Shown here: piece after piece, positions 46,183-55,005 of the stretch
Position numbering within the stretch: position 1 is the first letter of the stretch
Layout: the number at the start of each line of letters is the position of its first letter
Assembly: GCA_902595625.1 (NCBI GenBank)
Contig: CACJQQ010000007.1
Location: 1-61,829, forward strand
DNA length: 61,829 bases
Direction: 5' to 3'
Source of the DNA: an uncultured Pelagibacteraceae bacterium
Lineage (GTDB): Bacteria > Pseudomonadota > Alphaproteobacteria > Pelagibacterales > Pelagibacteraceae
Position numbers and translations under genes: made by a program
Notes under the pieces: generated by a model
Database searches by the model: none
What the model saw: only the letters and a program-made list of their open reading frames with translations
Told to the model about the DNA's origin: nothing

Positions 46183-47045
46183 GACTTCACCTCATTTTTC
46201 ATCATTAAGCTATAAAATACCCAACAAACTAAAAGCACTATAAAGAAATATATTAATGACATTGCTGCTGCAGGGCCTAAATCAAATTGACCTAAAGCCA
46301 TCTTAACTAAATCTATTGATAAAAATGCTGTCGCATTTCCTGGTCCCCCACCAGTTAATACAAACGGTTCAGTGTAAATCATAAAACTATCCATAAATCT
46401 TAAAAGAATAGCTAATGTTAAAACTTTTTTCATTTTCGGAAGTTCAATGTACCTGAAAGTAGCCCAACGACTTGCGCCATCAATTTCTGCAGCTTGATAA
46501 TAAGCTGGTTGAATTGAATTTAATCCAGCATAAGATAAAAGCACTACAAGTGAAGTCCAGTGCCAAACATCCATTAGGATTGTAGTAAACCAAGCATCAC
46601 CAGGTTGCTGAGTGAAATTAAAATCAAATCCAATTGCATTCAAAGAATAACCAAGAAAACCTATGTCAGGTAATGCAAATATATTCCACATTGCACCTAC
46701 AACATTCCATGGAATTAAAAGAGGCATCGACATCAGAATTAAACAGACTGGAACCCCCCAGCCTTTTTTTGGCATTGTTAAAGCTATACCAATACCAAGT
46801 GGTATTTGAATTAATAAAATTATAAATGTAAAAGCAATTTGTCTTCCTAAGGCATCGTGAAATCTTTCAGATAGAAGAATTTGTTTAAACCATCTTGTTC
46901 CCTCCCAAGCAAATACGTTATTACCAAATGTCTCTTGGAAAGAGTAATTTACAACAGTCATTAATGGGATAGCTGCATTAAACGCTACAAGGACAAAGAC
47001 GGGAACAACAAAGAACCAAGCTTTTTGATTAATAGTTTTATTCAT
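46179..47045 (-). CDS. glpP: Glycerol-type ABC transporter, permease 1
   Basis: A 288-residue permease of the MalF/UgpA-like family and partner of GlpQ. The EAA loop is SIQPAYYQAAEIDGASRW, followed by FRYIELPKMKKVL. The conserved FVLTGGGPGNATAFLS segment is typical of carbohydrate permeases. The start overlaps the glpT stop by one base (TAATG). Confidence 0.86.
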   Translation of the reverse strand: MNKTINQKAWFFVVPVFVLVAFNAAIPLMTVVNYSFQETFGNNVFAWEGTRWFKQILLSERFHDALGRQIAFTFIILLIQIPLGIGIALTMPKKGWGVPVCLILMSMPLLIPWNVVGAMWNIFALPDIGFLGYSLNAIGFDFNFTQQPGDAWFTTILMDVWHWTSLVVLLSYAGLNSIQPAYYQAAEIDGASRWATFRYIELPKMKKVLTLAILLRFMDSFMIYTEPFVLTGGGPGNATAFLSIDLVKMALGQFDLGPAAAMSLIYFFIVLLVCWVFYSLMMKNEVKS

Positions 47046-48106
47046 TATTCAATTATCCAGTTATCTCCATAAACGTAAGTATATTTTTGATCAAAACTAA
47101 TATGAGCGCTTCCGCTAGGAATTTCTTTAGAGGCATTAGATAAAACTTTAATTGCTCCTCCACTGCACTCTGTGTCAATTATTTTGTGTCTTCCAGTATT
47201 GCTAACTCTTTTTATTTTGACTGGAATACCTTTGTCAGAAAAATTAATAAATTCTGGTCTTATTCCTAATTGTGTTTTTTGAAAATTATTTTTTTTAATA
47301 TTTGAGTTACTTTGTATTTCTTGTCCTGCAAAATTTATTTGCCCATTTTTAATTTGGCAAGGTAAAATGTTCATACCTGGAGAGCCTATAAAGTGGCCAA
47401 CAAAAGTGTGTTTTGGTTTCTCGAATAATTCTACAGGAGTTCCGGTTTGAACTATTTGCCCTTCGTGCATAACAACAACTTGGTCTGCAAAAGTTAGAGC
47501 TTCTGTTTGGTCGTGAGTAACGTAAATCATTGTTCGATTTATTTTTTGGTGTAGTTCTTTTAATTTAGATCTTAAAATCCATTTAAGATGTGGGTCAATT
47601 ACAGTTAAAGGTTCATCAAACATAATTACATTAACATCTGATCTCACTAATCCTCTTCCCAGCGAAATTTTTTGTTTACCGTCTGCTGTTAAACCAGAGG
47701 CTCTGTTATTTAAAGTAGATGTTAATTCCAGCATTTCTGCTATTTCTCTAACTTTAGAGTCAATTTCTGTGTCAGAAAGATTTCGATTTTTTAAAGGAAA
47801 AGCTAAATTATCATAAACTGACATTGTGTCATAGATAACAGGAAATTGAAATATTTGAGCTATATCTCTTTCAACTGGATTTAAAGACGTAACGTCTTTA
47901 TCATTAAATAAAATATCCCCTTTAGACGGTTTAATTAATCCTGAAATGATATTTAAGAGTGTTGTCTTCCCACATCCTGAAGGGCCTAATAAAGCGTAAG
48001 CTCCTCCATCTTTCCAATCAATGTTGATGTCTCTTAATACTAAATCTGCATCTGTATAATCAGGAACATAACTATGACTTAAATTGTTTAATGTAATTTT
48101 AGCCAT
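47045..48106 (-). CDS. glpT: Glycerol-type ABC transporter, ATPase 2 (degenerate signature)
   Basis: A 353-residue MalK-like ATPase. Walker A GPSGCGKTT at 41-49, Walker B VIMFDEPLTVIDPHLK and the switch His in YVTHDQTEAL are intact. The LSGGQ signature is replaced by LTADGKQKISLG. A C-terminal TOBE-like region begins near 245. It complements GlpS, which has a good signature but no switch His, so the pair should form one consensus and one degenerate ATP site. It overlaps glpS by 8 bases. Confidence 0.87.
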   Translation of the reverse strand: MAKITLNNLSHSYVPDYTDADLVLRDINIDWKDGGAYALLGPSGCGKTTLLNIISGLIKPSKGDILFNDKDVTSLNPVERDIAQIFQFPVIYDTMSVYDNLAFPLKNRNLSDTEIDSKVREIAEMLELTSTLNNRASGLTADGKQKISLGRGLVRSDVNVIMFDEPLTVIDPHLKWILRSKLKELHQKINRTMIYVTHDQTEALTFADQVVVMHEGQIVQTGTPVELFEKPKHTFVGHFIGSPGMNILPCQIKNGQINFAGQEIQSNSNIKKNNFQKTQLGIRPEFINFSDKGIPVKIKRVSNTGRHKIIDTECSGGAIKVLSNASKEIPSGSAHISFDQKYTYVYGDNWIIE

Positions 48107-49163
48107 GGTTTACCAATCTGTTATTTTCATCAAAATATAAAAATTCATCTACATTCATAAATAATTTTGTATTTTCACCAATGTTTTTTTGTTGAATACC
48201 ATTGGATAAAGAAACCCAATTCAAGTTGCCATTGGTAAAATGTATTAAACTTTCTGAGCCACTAAGCTCAGAAATTAAAACTTTACCATTAATTTCAACC
48301 GTATTATTTCCCTCTTTGTAAGTTGTTATGTTATGTGGTCTAATTCCTATTTTATAATTTCCATCTTTAATTTTTACATTAGATTTCCACTGAACACTGT
48401 TGTCAATTAACTTGCAGGTGTCCCCGCTTTTAGAAATTTCTGCGATATTCATTGGTGGATCGCTGAAAACTTTTGCTGACGTTAAATTTTCAGGTCTATT
48501 GTAAACATCTAAAGTCTTGCCATATTGGATAATTTTTCCTTCTAAAATAGTTGCTGTATTACCGCCAATCATAAGGGCATCGGATGGTTCTGTTGTCGCG
48601 TAAACAACAATACATTCTCTATCTTCAAATAATTTTGGAAGTTCTTCTCTTAATTCTTCTCGAAGTTTAAAATCTAAATTCGCTAAAGGCTCATCTAGCA
48701 GTATTAAGTCTGAGTCTTTTACAAGAGCTCTTGCTAAAGCTGTTCTTTGCTGTTGGCCGCCAGATAATTCATCTGGTTTTTTATCTAACATTGCAGATAA
48801 TTTTAATAATTCAGCAACCTTGCCTACTCTTTCTTTAATTTCATCTGAATTAACACCTGTAATTTTTAAAGGTGAAGCTATATTTTCATATACTGTAAAA
48901 CTTGGGTAATTAATAAATTGTTGGTAAACCATAGATACATTTCTTTTTTGAACTTGTTTACCAGTAACATTTTCTCCATTAAACCAGATTTCACCTGAGG
49001 TTGGTTTGTCCAAACCTGCCATGATTTGCATTAAAGTTGTTTTTCCAGCTAACGTTGATCCAAGGAGTACGTTGATGGTATTTTTTTCTAATTTGATGTT
49101 TGTAGGATAAATATGAGTTTCTATTCCAACTTTTTTCTCAACGTTTTTTAATTCTAGGCTCAT
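48099..49163 (-). CDS. glpS: Glycerol-type ABC transporter, ATPase 1 (no switch His)
   Basis: A 354-residue MalK-like ATPase. Walker A is the unusual GSTLAGKTT at 35-43, the signature [12 protein letters not shown] is canonical, and Walker B LILLDEPLANLD is intact. The switch histidine position reads VYATTEPSDA, with Thr instead of His. I chose the ATG at 49163; the frame opens 36 bases farther up, but that stretch is the terminator-like hairpin. It is the first gene after the hairpin that follows glpV. Confidence 0.87.
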   Translation of the reverse strand: MSLELKNVEKKVGIETHIYPTNIKLEKNTINVLLGSTLAGKTTLMQIMAGLDKPTSGEIWFNGENVTGKQVQKRNVSMVYQQFINYPSFTVYENIASPLKITGVNSDEIKERVGKVAELLKLSAMLDKKPDELSGGQQQRTALARALVKDSDLILLDEPLANLDFKLREELREELPKLFEDRECIVVYATTEPSDALMIGGNTATILEGKIIQYGKTLDVYNRPENLTSAKVFSDPPMNIAEISKSGDTCKLIDNSVQWKSNVKIKDGNYKIGIRPHNITTYKEGNNTVEINGKVLISELSGSESLIHFTNGNLNWVSLSNGIQQKNIGENTKLFMNVDEFLYFDENNRLVNHG

Positions 49164-49184
49164 AATTTGTAATTTAGTTTTAAA

Positions 49185-49211
49185 AAAAGGGGGCAGCAAG
49201 TGCCCCCTTTT
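49185..49211 (-). terminator. Terminator-like hairpin between glpV and glpS
   Basis: Perfect 11-base-pair stem with arms AAAAGGGGGCA and TGCCCCCTTTT around a 5-base loop, followed on the minus strand by a run of Ts (49182-49188). It lies in the gap after the binding-protein gene, 20 bases after its stop and about 22 bases before the glpS ATG. It should partly stop transcription or protect the glpV mRNA 3' end, giving excess binding protein. Confidence 0.8.
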
Positions 49212-49231
49212 AAATTTAGATTAACCTCTTA

Positions 49232-50962
49232 CTATTTCCAAGCTTTCGCGTATGGAACAGTTTTTCCTTGAGGTTTCTCGTTACGTTTTGCTTTTGGTGA
49301 ACCTTTTTTATTTAACCAATAAGAAGCTTCTCTTGGTTTATTTAGTCTAGGTCCACATCCACCGTATGCATTGCTACCTTTGTCAGCAGCTTCCATACGA
49401 GACATAACTAAGTCCATCTCTTCTGCAAGACGATCCATAGCTTGTTGTGGAGTAAACGCACCTGAGTTTACATCTCCAATTTGTTGCCACCAGATTTGTG
49501 CTAACTTCGGATAATCCGGAACGTTAATACCTGTTGGTGACCAAATATTTCTATTGTCAGATCTGTAGAACTCTACAAGTCCACCTAGTGCATCAGCTCT
49601 TTCTGTGAAAGATTTGTGATCGATTGAACTATCTCTAATGATAGTTAAACCAACGTGACTTTTCTTAAGGTCTACAGTTTTTGATACAACGAATTGAGCG
49701 TATAACCATGCAGCTTTTCTATTTTTAAGTGGAGTAGACTTAAATAAAGTCCATGATCCAGCATCTTGATATCCAAGCTTCATGCCTTCTTCCCAATAAG
49801 GTCCTTTTGGTGATGGACCCATTCTCCATAACGGCTTACCGTTAGAGTCAACAACTTTATTGTTAGGATTTTTTCCTACTAAAGATGCTGTGAACGCTGT
49901 GTACCAGAAAATTTGCTGAGCAACGTTTCCAGAAGATAGAGATGGTAAAGACTGATAGAAGTCCATAGCCGCTGCACCTGGAGGCGCATAGTTTCTTAAC
50001 CACTCATCCCATTTTCTGATTGCGTATACTGCAGCTGGACCGTTTGCAGCTCCACCTCTTGTTACAGAAGCGCCAACTGGGTTACAAGAACCTTTTTCCA
50101 TTCTTATTCCCCACTCGTCCACTGGTATTCCATTAGGTTTTCCAACGTCACCTGCTCCAGCCATTGATAACCACGCATCTGTCATTCTCCAACCTAAGTC
50201 AGGAGCTCTCTTACCGTAGTCCATGTGACCGTATATTCTTACACCATCAATATTTTTTACATCTTCTGTAAAGTATTTTGCGATGTCTTCATAAGCAGAC
50301 CAGTTTAAAGGAACACCTAAGTCGTATCCGTATTTCGCTTTAAAACCTTTTTTAATTTCAGGTCTGTCAAACCAATCTTTTCTAAACCAATAAAGGTTAG
50401 CAAATTGTTGGTCAGGTAATTGATATAAGTCTCCATCTGGTCCAGTTGTAAACTGTTTACCAATGAAATCATCAATATCCAAAGTTGGTAAAGTTACATC
50501 TTTACCTTCTCCAGCCATCCATTTTGTTAAATTAACTGCTTGTTGCATTCTAGCGTGAGTACCAATCAAATCAGAGTCATTGATGTACGCATCGTAAATA
50601 CTTACGTTAGTTTGCATTTGTGTTTGCACAGCCATTACAACATCACCTTCACCAAGTAACTGGTGATTAACTTTAATCCCAGTAATTTCCTCAAAAGCTT
50701 TAGTTAAAACTTTTGATTCATACTCGTGCGTTGGAATAGTTTCAGACAATACTTTAATAGACATTCCTTTGAATGGCTTTGCAGCATTGTGGAACCACTC
50801 TAGTTCTTTCTCTCTCTCTTTTGCAGATAAAGTTGAAAGACTAAATTCTCCATTAGACCATTTCTTGATTGCAGCTGAATGACCACCTGCAAATGCACTA
50901 GAAATAGTTACGATTGAAAATGACACAGCAACAGCTAAGAAAGTTTTTAATGTTTTAAACAT
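49232..50962 (-). CDS. glpV: Glycerol-type ABC transporter, substrate-binding protein
   Basis: A 576-residue periplasmic binding protein, large for the sugar-binding class, matching the size of Rhizobium GlpV. Signal peptide at 1-25 (cleavage near AFA-GG). Conserved-looking blocks include LYWFRKDWFDRPE, GWRMTDAWLSMAGAGD and WRMGPSPKGPYWEEGMK. I start at the ATG at 50962, preceded by a strong SD (GGGGGA); an in-frame ATG 15 bases upstream overlaps that SD. Glycerol is inferred from glpU and glpK nearby. Confidence 0.86.
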   Translation of the reverse strand: MFKTLKTFLAVAVSFSIVTISSAFAGGHSAAIKKWSNGEFSLSTLSAKEREKELEWFHNAAKPFKGMSIKVLSETIPTHEYESKVLTKAFEEITGIKVNHQLLGEGDVVMAVQTQMQTNVSIYDAYINDSDLIGTHARMQQAVNLTKWMAGEGKDVTLPTLDIDDFIGKQFTTGPDGDLYQLPDQQFANLYWFRKDWFDRPEIKKGFKAKYGYDLGVPLNWSAYEDIAKYFTEDVKNIDGVRIYGHMDYGKRAPDLGWRMTDAWLSMAGAGDVGKPNGIPVDEWGIRMEKGSCNPVGASVTRGGAANGPAAVYAIRKWDEWLRNYAPPGAAAMDFYQSLPSLSSGNVAQQIFWYTAFTASLVGKNPNNKVVDSNGKPLWRMGPSPKGPYWEEGMKLGYQDAGSWTLFKSTPLKNRKAAWLYAQFVVSKTVDLKKSHVGLTIIRDSSIDHKSFTERADALGGLVEFYRSDNRNIWSPTGINVPDYPKLAQIWWQQIGDVNSGAFTPQQAMDRLAEEMDLVMSRMEAADKGSNAYGGCGPRLNKPREASYWLNKKGSPKAKRNEKPQGKTVPYAKAWK

Positions 50963-50998
50963 TGTTATTTCCCCCATTGTTGTTTTTAATGATTTATT

Positions 50999-51020
50999 AT
51001 TGAACCAAAATTAACCCAAA
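50999..51020. repeat. Tandem 11-base repeat upstream of glpV
   Basis: ATTGAACCAAA (50999-51009) is directly followed by ATTAACCCAAA (51010-51020), identical at 9 of 11 positions and spaced about one helical turn. It lies 37 bases upstream of the glpV start in the 101-base gap after glpK. It could be an operator, but low sequence complexity makes chance plausible. Confidence 0.35.
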
Positions 51021-51063
51021 GTGTACAGCGGTTTATTAGTTAATTATGCAACTTAAAGGTGTG

Positions 51064-52545
51064 TTAATTGCTTAAAGTTTTTTGTATTGCTGCTGACCAT
51101 CCTTTTAAAAGTTTATATCTATGTAGATTTTTCATCTTTGGTGAAAATTTTTTATCTAAATGCCAATTTTTAGAGATATCTTTTAATGATTTATAAACTC
51201 CAATTTGCAAACCAGCCATAAAAGCTGCACCTAGAGCTGTTGTTTCTTGAACTTTTGGTCTTAAAACTTTTACATTAACTATGTCAGATAAAAATTGTGA
51301 AAACCAGTTATTCATTACCATTCCGCCATCAACTTTCACAATTTTTGGTCTTAAACCATCATGTTTCATTGCTTCAAATAAATCGTATGTTTGATAGGCA
51401 ACTGCTTCAATTGTAGCTCTTACTATTTCTTTTGGACTTGTATCTCTAGTAATTCCACTTAAAACTCCCCTAGCGTTTGCATCCCAGTAAGGAGCTCCTA
51501 GTCCTGTAAAAGCTGGTACTAGATAAATATTATTATTATCTTTTAAAGATTTCACAATTTTTTCTGTCTCTGGGGCTTTCTTAAAGAATTTCATTCTGTC
51601 TCTTAGCCATTGAACACCTGCACCTGCTATAAAAATTGATCCTTCCATAGCATATGATGTCTTGCCATTAATTCTATATGCAATTGTAGTTAACAATCTA
51701 TTTTTTGAATAAATCTTTTTACTACCTGTATTAAGTAAAACAAATGCCCCCGTACCATACGTGCTTTTTAAAGACCCTGGTTCGAAACAACATTGACCAA
51801 TAGTAGCTGATTGCTGATCCCCTACTACTCCATTTATTGGAATAGACTTTCCTGTTATAGATGAATGAGTTTGACCGTAATCATCGGCACAATCTTTGAC
51901 TTCAGGAAGAATATGTTTTTTGATCTTTAATAAATTTAAAATCGTATCATCCCATTTATTTGAACTAATATTATAAATCATTGTCCTACTTGCATTTGTA
52001 GCATCAGTTGCGTGTATTTTTCCTCGCGTCAATCTCCAAATTAAAAAGCTATCAATAGTTCCAAACAATAATTGTTTTTTATTCATTAGTTGTTTGGCTT
52101 TAAAAACATTATCTAATATCCATTTAATTTTTGTTCCTGAAAAGTATGAGTCAATTAAAAGACCTGTTTTGTTGAAGATCATTGTATCTTTGTTTTGTTT
52201 TCTTAATTTTTTACAAAACTCTTCTTGTCTACGATCTTGCCAGACGATCGCATTGTAAACCGGCTTACCTGTTTTTTTATCCCATAAAACAGTTGTTTCT
52301 CTTTGATTTGTAATACCTATACTTAAAATTTCACCTCTTAGTCTTTTTGCTTTTTGAATAACATCCTTTAAAGTTTTTAAAGTTGTTCTCCAAATTTCCT
52401 CTGGATTATGCTCTACCCAACCACTTTTCGGAAAATATTGTGTGAATTCTTTTTGTGAAGAAAAAACTGGTTTACCTTTCAAATCGAATAATATTGATCG
52501 ATTAGAAGTAGTCCCAGCATCAATTGAGATTATAAATTTTTTCAT
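51064..52545 (-). CDS. glpK: Glycerol kinase
   Basis: Phosphorylates glycerol to sn-glycerol-3-phosphate. The 493-residue FGGY kinase has the phosphate-1 motif DAGTTSNRSILFD at 9-21, the glycerol-contact loop NQRETT at 80-85 and Trp102, GDQQSATIG with the catalytic-base Asp, and the C-terminal VDGGMVMNNWFSQF. It overlaps gpsA by 4 bases. The glycerol transporter follows downstream after a 101-base gap, giving kinase and importer in the same direction. Confidence 0.95.
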   Translation of the reverse strand: MKKFIISIDAGTTSNRSILFDLKGKPVFSSQKEFTQYFPKSGWVEHNPEEIWRTTLKTLKDVIQKAKRLRGEILSIGITNQRETTVLWDKKTGKPVYNAIVWQDRRQEEFCKKLRKQNKDTMIFNKTGLLIDSYFSGTKIKWILDNVFKAKQLMNKKQLLFGTIDSFLIWRLTRGKIHATDATNASRTMIYNISSNKWDDTILNLLKIKKHILPEVKDCADDYGQTHSSITGKSIPINGVVGDQQSATIGQCCFEPGSLKSTYGTGAFVLLNTGSKKIYSKNRLLTTIAYRINGKTSYAMEGSIFIAGAGVQWLRDRMKFFKKAPETEKIVKSLKDNNNIYLVPAFTGLGAPYWDANARGVLSGITRDTSPKEIVRATIEAVAYQTYDLFEAMKHDGLRPKIVKVDGGMVMNNWFSQFLSDIVNVKVLRPKVQETTALGAAFMAGLQIGVYKSLKDISKNWHLDKKFSPKMKNLHRYKLLKGWSAAIQKTLSN

Positions 52546-53588
52546 CTAAATGACTCCCAATCTAATTCAAGTTTCTTATCATCTACAATAGCATTGATCA
52601 TGCCAAGCATTAAAGGTAATTTTTTTTGATCAAAATCTTCATTTACTTTTTTTGCGATTTCTTTTGCTAAATCTGCTCCTTCAACTGTTACTTTTTCCAT
52701 CTTTGTTTTTTTGGCCTCTGAAAAAGTTAGTCCTTCCCCAATATAAGATCCCATTTTTGCATTTCTTCCGCCACCAGAGCTTACATATAGATCTCCTAAA
52801 CCTGCTAGACCTTTAACAGTTTCTTTTTTACCTTTTAAATGTTCAACAAATATTTCCATTTCATGAATAGATTGTTTGATTAAAGCAGATGCTGTATTTA
52901 AATAATTTTTCTCTCTTACTTCATTAGAAATATTTTTACTGCATAAACCTTTTGCTGCTCCAACAGCCATCGAAAAAATATTTTTTATTGCAGCAGAAAC
53001 CTCTACACCATTCAGATCATCTGAGTATGATGTATGGTAATAGTTTGTATTAAGCATGTCTGCTATTTTTTTTGCTGTTTGAGCATCCTTGTTTGCAATA
53101 ACAACACTAGAATGAACTCTGTTTGCCAGTCCTGCGGCTAAACAAGGCCCGCCTACAGCTGAAATGTCTACTTTTTTAATTCCTCTGTCCTCTAATAATC
53201 TCTCTAGTTTATCTACTAATAATTCATATTGATTATTGTGAATGCTTAGACCTTTTGTGAGCATCAACAATTTTGGTATTTTACCATCTTTATAAAGTCT
53301 GCTTAATTGATCGGCTACCCACTCTATTCCTTTGGAACTTATACCGAGTACTATTAAGCCAACATTAGATTTCATTAAATCATCAAATTTTTCAAATTTA
53401 TGTATTTTTATTTCTTTAGGAATCTTAGTATTTAACCCTGGATGCAGATTATTATTTTTAATTAGTTGATCTATAAAACTATTTTCTAAATGAGTTCCCA
53501 CAATATTAATGTCATGATTATTATCTAAACAAGGTAAAGCAAAAGCTGAACCCATAGCACCTGCACCAATTATTACAATTTTTGACAT
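52542..53588 (-). CDS. gpsA: Glycerol-3-phosphate dehydrogenase [NAD(P)+]
   Basis: Interconverts glycerol-3-phosphate and DHAP. The 348-residue soluble enzyme has the Rossmann motif GAGAMGSAFA at 8-17, the catalytic Lys in AAIKNIFSMAVG, and GLAGLGDLYVSS before a Gly-rich GGGRNAKMG segment. GpsA is usually biosynthetic (phospholipid precursor), but its 4-base overlap with glpK and the absence of glpD nearby suggest a catabolic use here. Its start overlaps the trkH stop by one base. Confidence 0.9.
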   Translation of the reverse strand: MSKIVIIGAGAMGSAFALPCLDNNHDINIVGTHLENSFIDQLIKNNNLHPGLNTKIPKEIKIHKFEKFDDLMKSNVGLIVLGISSKGIEWVADQLSRLYKDGKIPKLLMLTKGLSIHNNQYELLVDKLERLLEDRGIKKVDISAVGGPCLAAGLANRVHSSVVIANKDAQTAKKIADMLNTNYYHTSYSDDLNGVEVSAAIKNIFSMAVGAAKGLCSKNISNEVREKNYLNTASALIKQSIHEMEIFVEHLKGKKETVKGLAGLGDLYVSSGGGRNAKMGSYIGEGLTFSEAKKTKMEKVTVEGADLAKEIAKKVNEDFDQKKLPLMLGMINAIVDDKKLELDWESFR

Positions 53589-55000
53589 TAATCCTTAAAT
53601 AAAATTTTTTTGAAAATTAAAAAAATTGATATTAGCTCAATTTTACCAATTATCATAAATAAAATTAAACTGATTTTCGATGATGTTAATAGATTTGAAA
53701 AGTTCAAATTTTGCATATTATACATTTCTGAATTAACAGTGTTTGTTAAAGTGAGTATTGATAATTTAAATGATTTCTCAAATCCAATGTTATCAATTAC
53801 TAAGAAGCTAGATAGAATAAAAAGACTTAGGAAAAAAGAAATAAATATTAAAAAGGAGATTTTCACGTTTTCGTCTGATATTTTTTTCTCAGAGTTATAA
53901 ATAGTTTTATTGATAATGCTGTTTGGACTTATAAGCTTTATTATTTCTGAGGAGGTAATTTTTAATAATATATAAAACCTTGTAAATTTAATACCAGATG
54001 TATTTGATATTAAAGAGCCGCCAATAATTGTTATTAATAAAAAATATAGACTTAAATTATTATCTGTTTTCACTAATGATAAACCAGAATTAGCAATGCT
54101 GCTTACTACGCTTATAATTATGTCTATACCTTTATAATTATTAAAATAAATTAAAATAAAAAGAAAAATTGATAATATTATTAAATATAAATCCTCTTTA
54201 TGTTCTTTTATTAAAGTTTTTTTGTTAAACAAATTAAATAGCAAATAAAAATTCATCATAGAGACTAATAATGAAAATAAAAAAATTATTTTTTGGAAAT
54301 TAGTTCCTATAATTTTTTCAATATTGTCTGTTGGTAAGAACCCACCGCTTGAAATTAATGTCATTGTCATATTCAAAGAGTTAAATAATCTTAATCCCGA
54401 AATATTTAACAACGTTAAAATAATTATACTTAAAGTAGAATATATAATGAATATTCTTAAAATATTATCTTTAATATTTTCTTTAGAATTAAAATTATTT
54501 TCTCCCGAATATGTTAAATTAGTCATTTTATAATCAAATGATTTATTTGAAAAAACAATAATTAAAAAGAATAAGAAAAATAAACCTCCTATCCACTGCG
54601 AGGAGGAACGCCACAGGATTAAGGTTGGATCTAAGTATTTGATATTTTTAAAAATAGAAAAACCTGTTCCAGTTAGTCCAGATGTTGACTCAAAAATTGA
54701 GTTTAAAAACGTTACTTGATAATTGCTTAAATAAAAAGGTATAGCAATTAATATTGCTGTCAAAACATATGAAGAAACAACTAATATTAATTGTTCAAAA
54801 AAATTTAAATTTCTTTTTGACTTCTTTCCAAAATACAAAAGCCCAGACCCGATTGATAGAGAAATAAGTAAAGTTATGAAGTAAGTATTAATGCTTAAAA
54901 AAAAATCAAAATAAGATGCATACAAAATATTTATAAATGCTAAGAAACCTATTGGAAAACAAAACAAGCTTAAGTAAAAACTGATACCTTTAAAATTCAT
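53588..55000 (-). CDS. trkH: Trk-type potassium uptake membrane subunit
   Basis: Channel-like subunit for K+ uptake, 470 residues, with four pore-loop repeats: STSGLTGTGFSIF, LISSGGFLPTDN, IANSGLSL and GGSLISNTSGIKF. The selectivity-filter glycines are kept in each. TrkA, the cytoplasmic gating ring, is encoded 5 bases upstream. It is rather divergent and very Ile/Leu/Phe-rich. It overlaps gpsA by one base. Confidence 0.9.
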   Translation of the reverse strand: MNFKGISFYLSLFCFPIGFLAFINILYASYFDFFLSINTYFITLLISLSIGSGLLYFGKKSKRNLNFFEQLILVVSSYVLTAILIAIPFYLSNYQVTFLNSIFESTSGLTGTGFSIFKNIKYLDPTLILWRSSSQWIGGLFFLFFLIIVFSNKSFDYKMTNLTYSGENNFNSKENIKDNILRIFIIYSTLSIIILTLLNISGLRLFNSLNMTMTLISSGGFLPTDNIEKIIGTNFQKIIFLFSLLVSMMNFYLLFNLFNKKTLIKEHKEDLYLIILSIFLFILIYFNNYKGIDIIISVVSSIANSGLSLVKTDNNLSLYFLLITIIGGSLISNTSGIKFTRFYILLKITSSEIIKLISPNSIINKTIYNSEKKISDENVKISFLIFISFFLSLFILSSFLVIDNIGFEKSFKLSILTLTNTVNSEMYNMQNLNFSNLLTSSKISLILFMIIGKIELISIFLIFKKILFKD

Positions 55001-55005
55001 TAAAT

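Noticed and set aside
49164-49199. Longer glpS frame starting MLPPFF
   Set aside because: It would place the start inside the terminator-like hairpin; the ATG at 49163 matches MalK-type N-termini.
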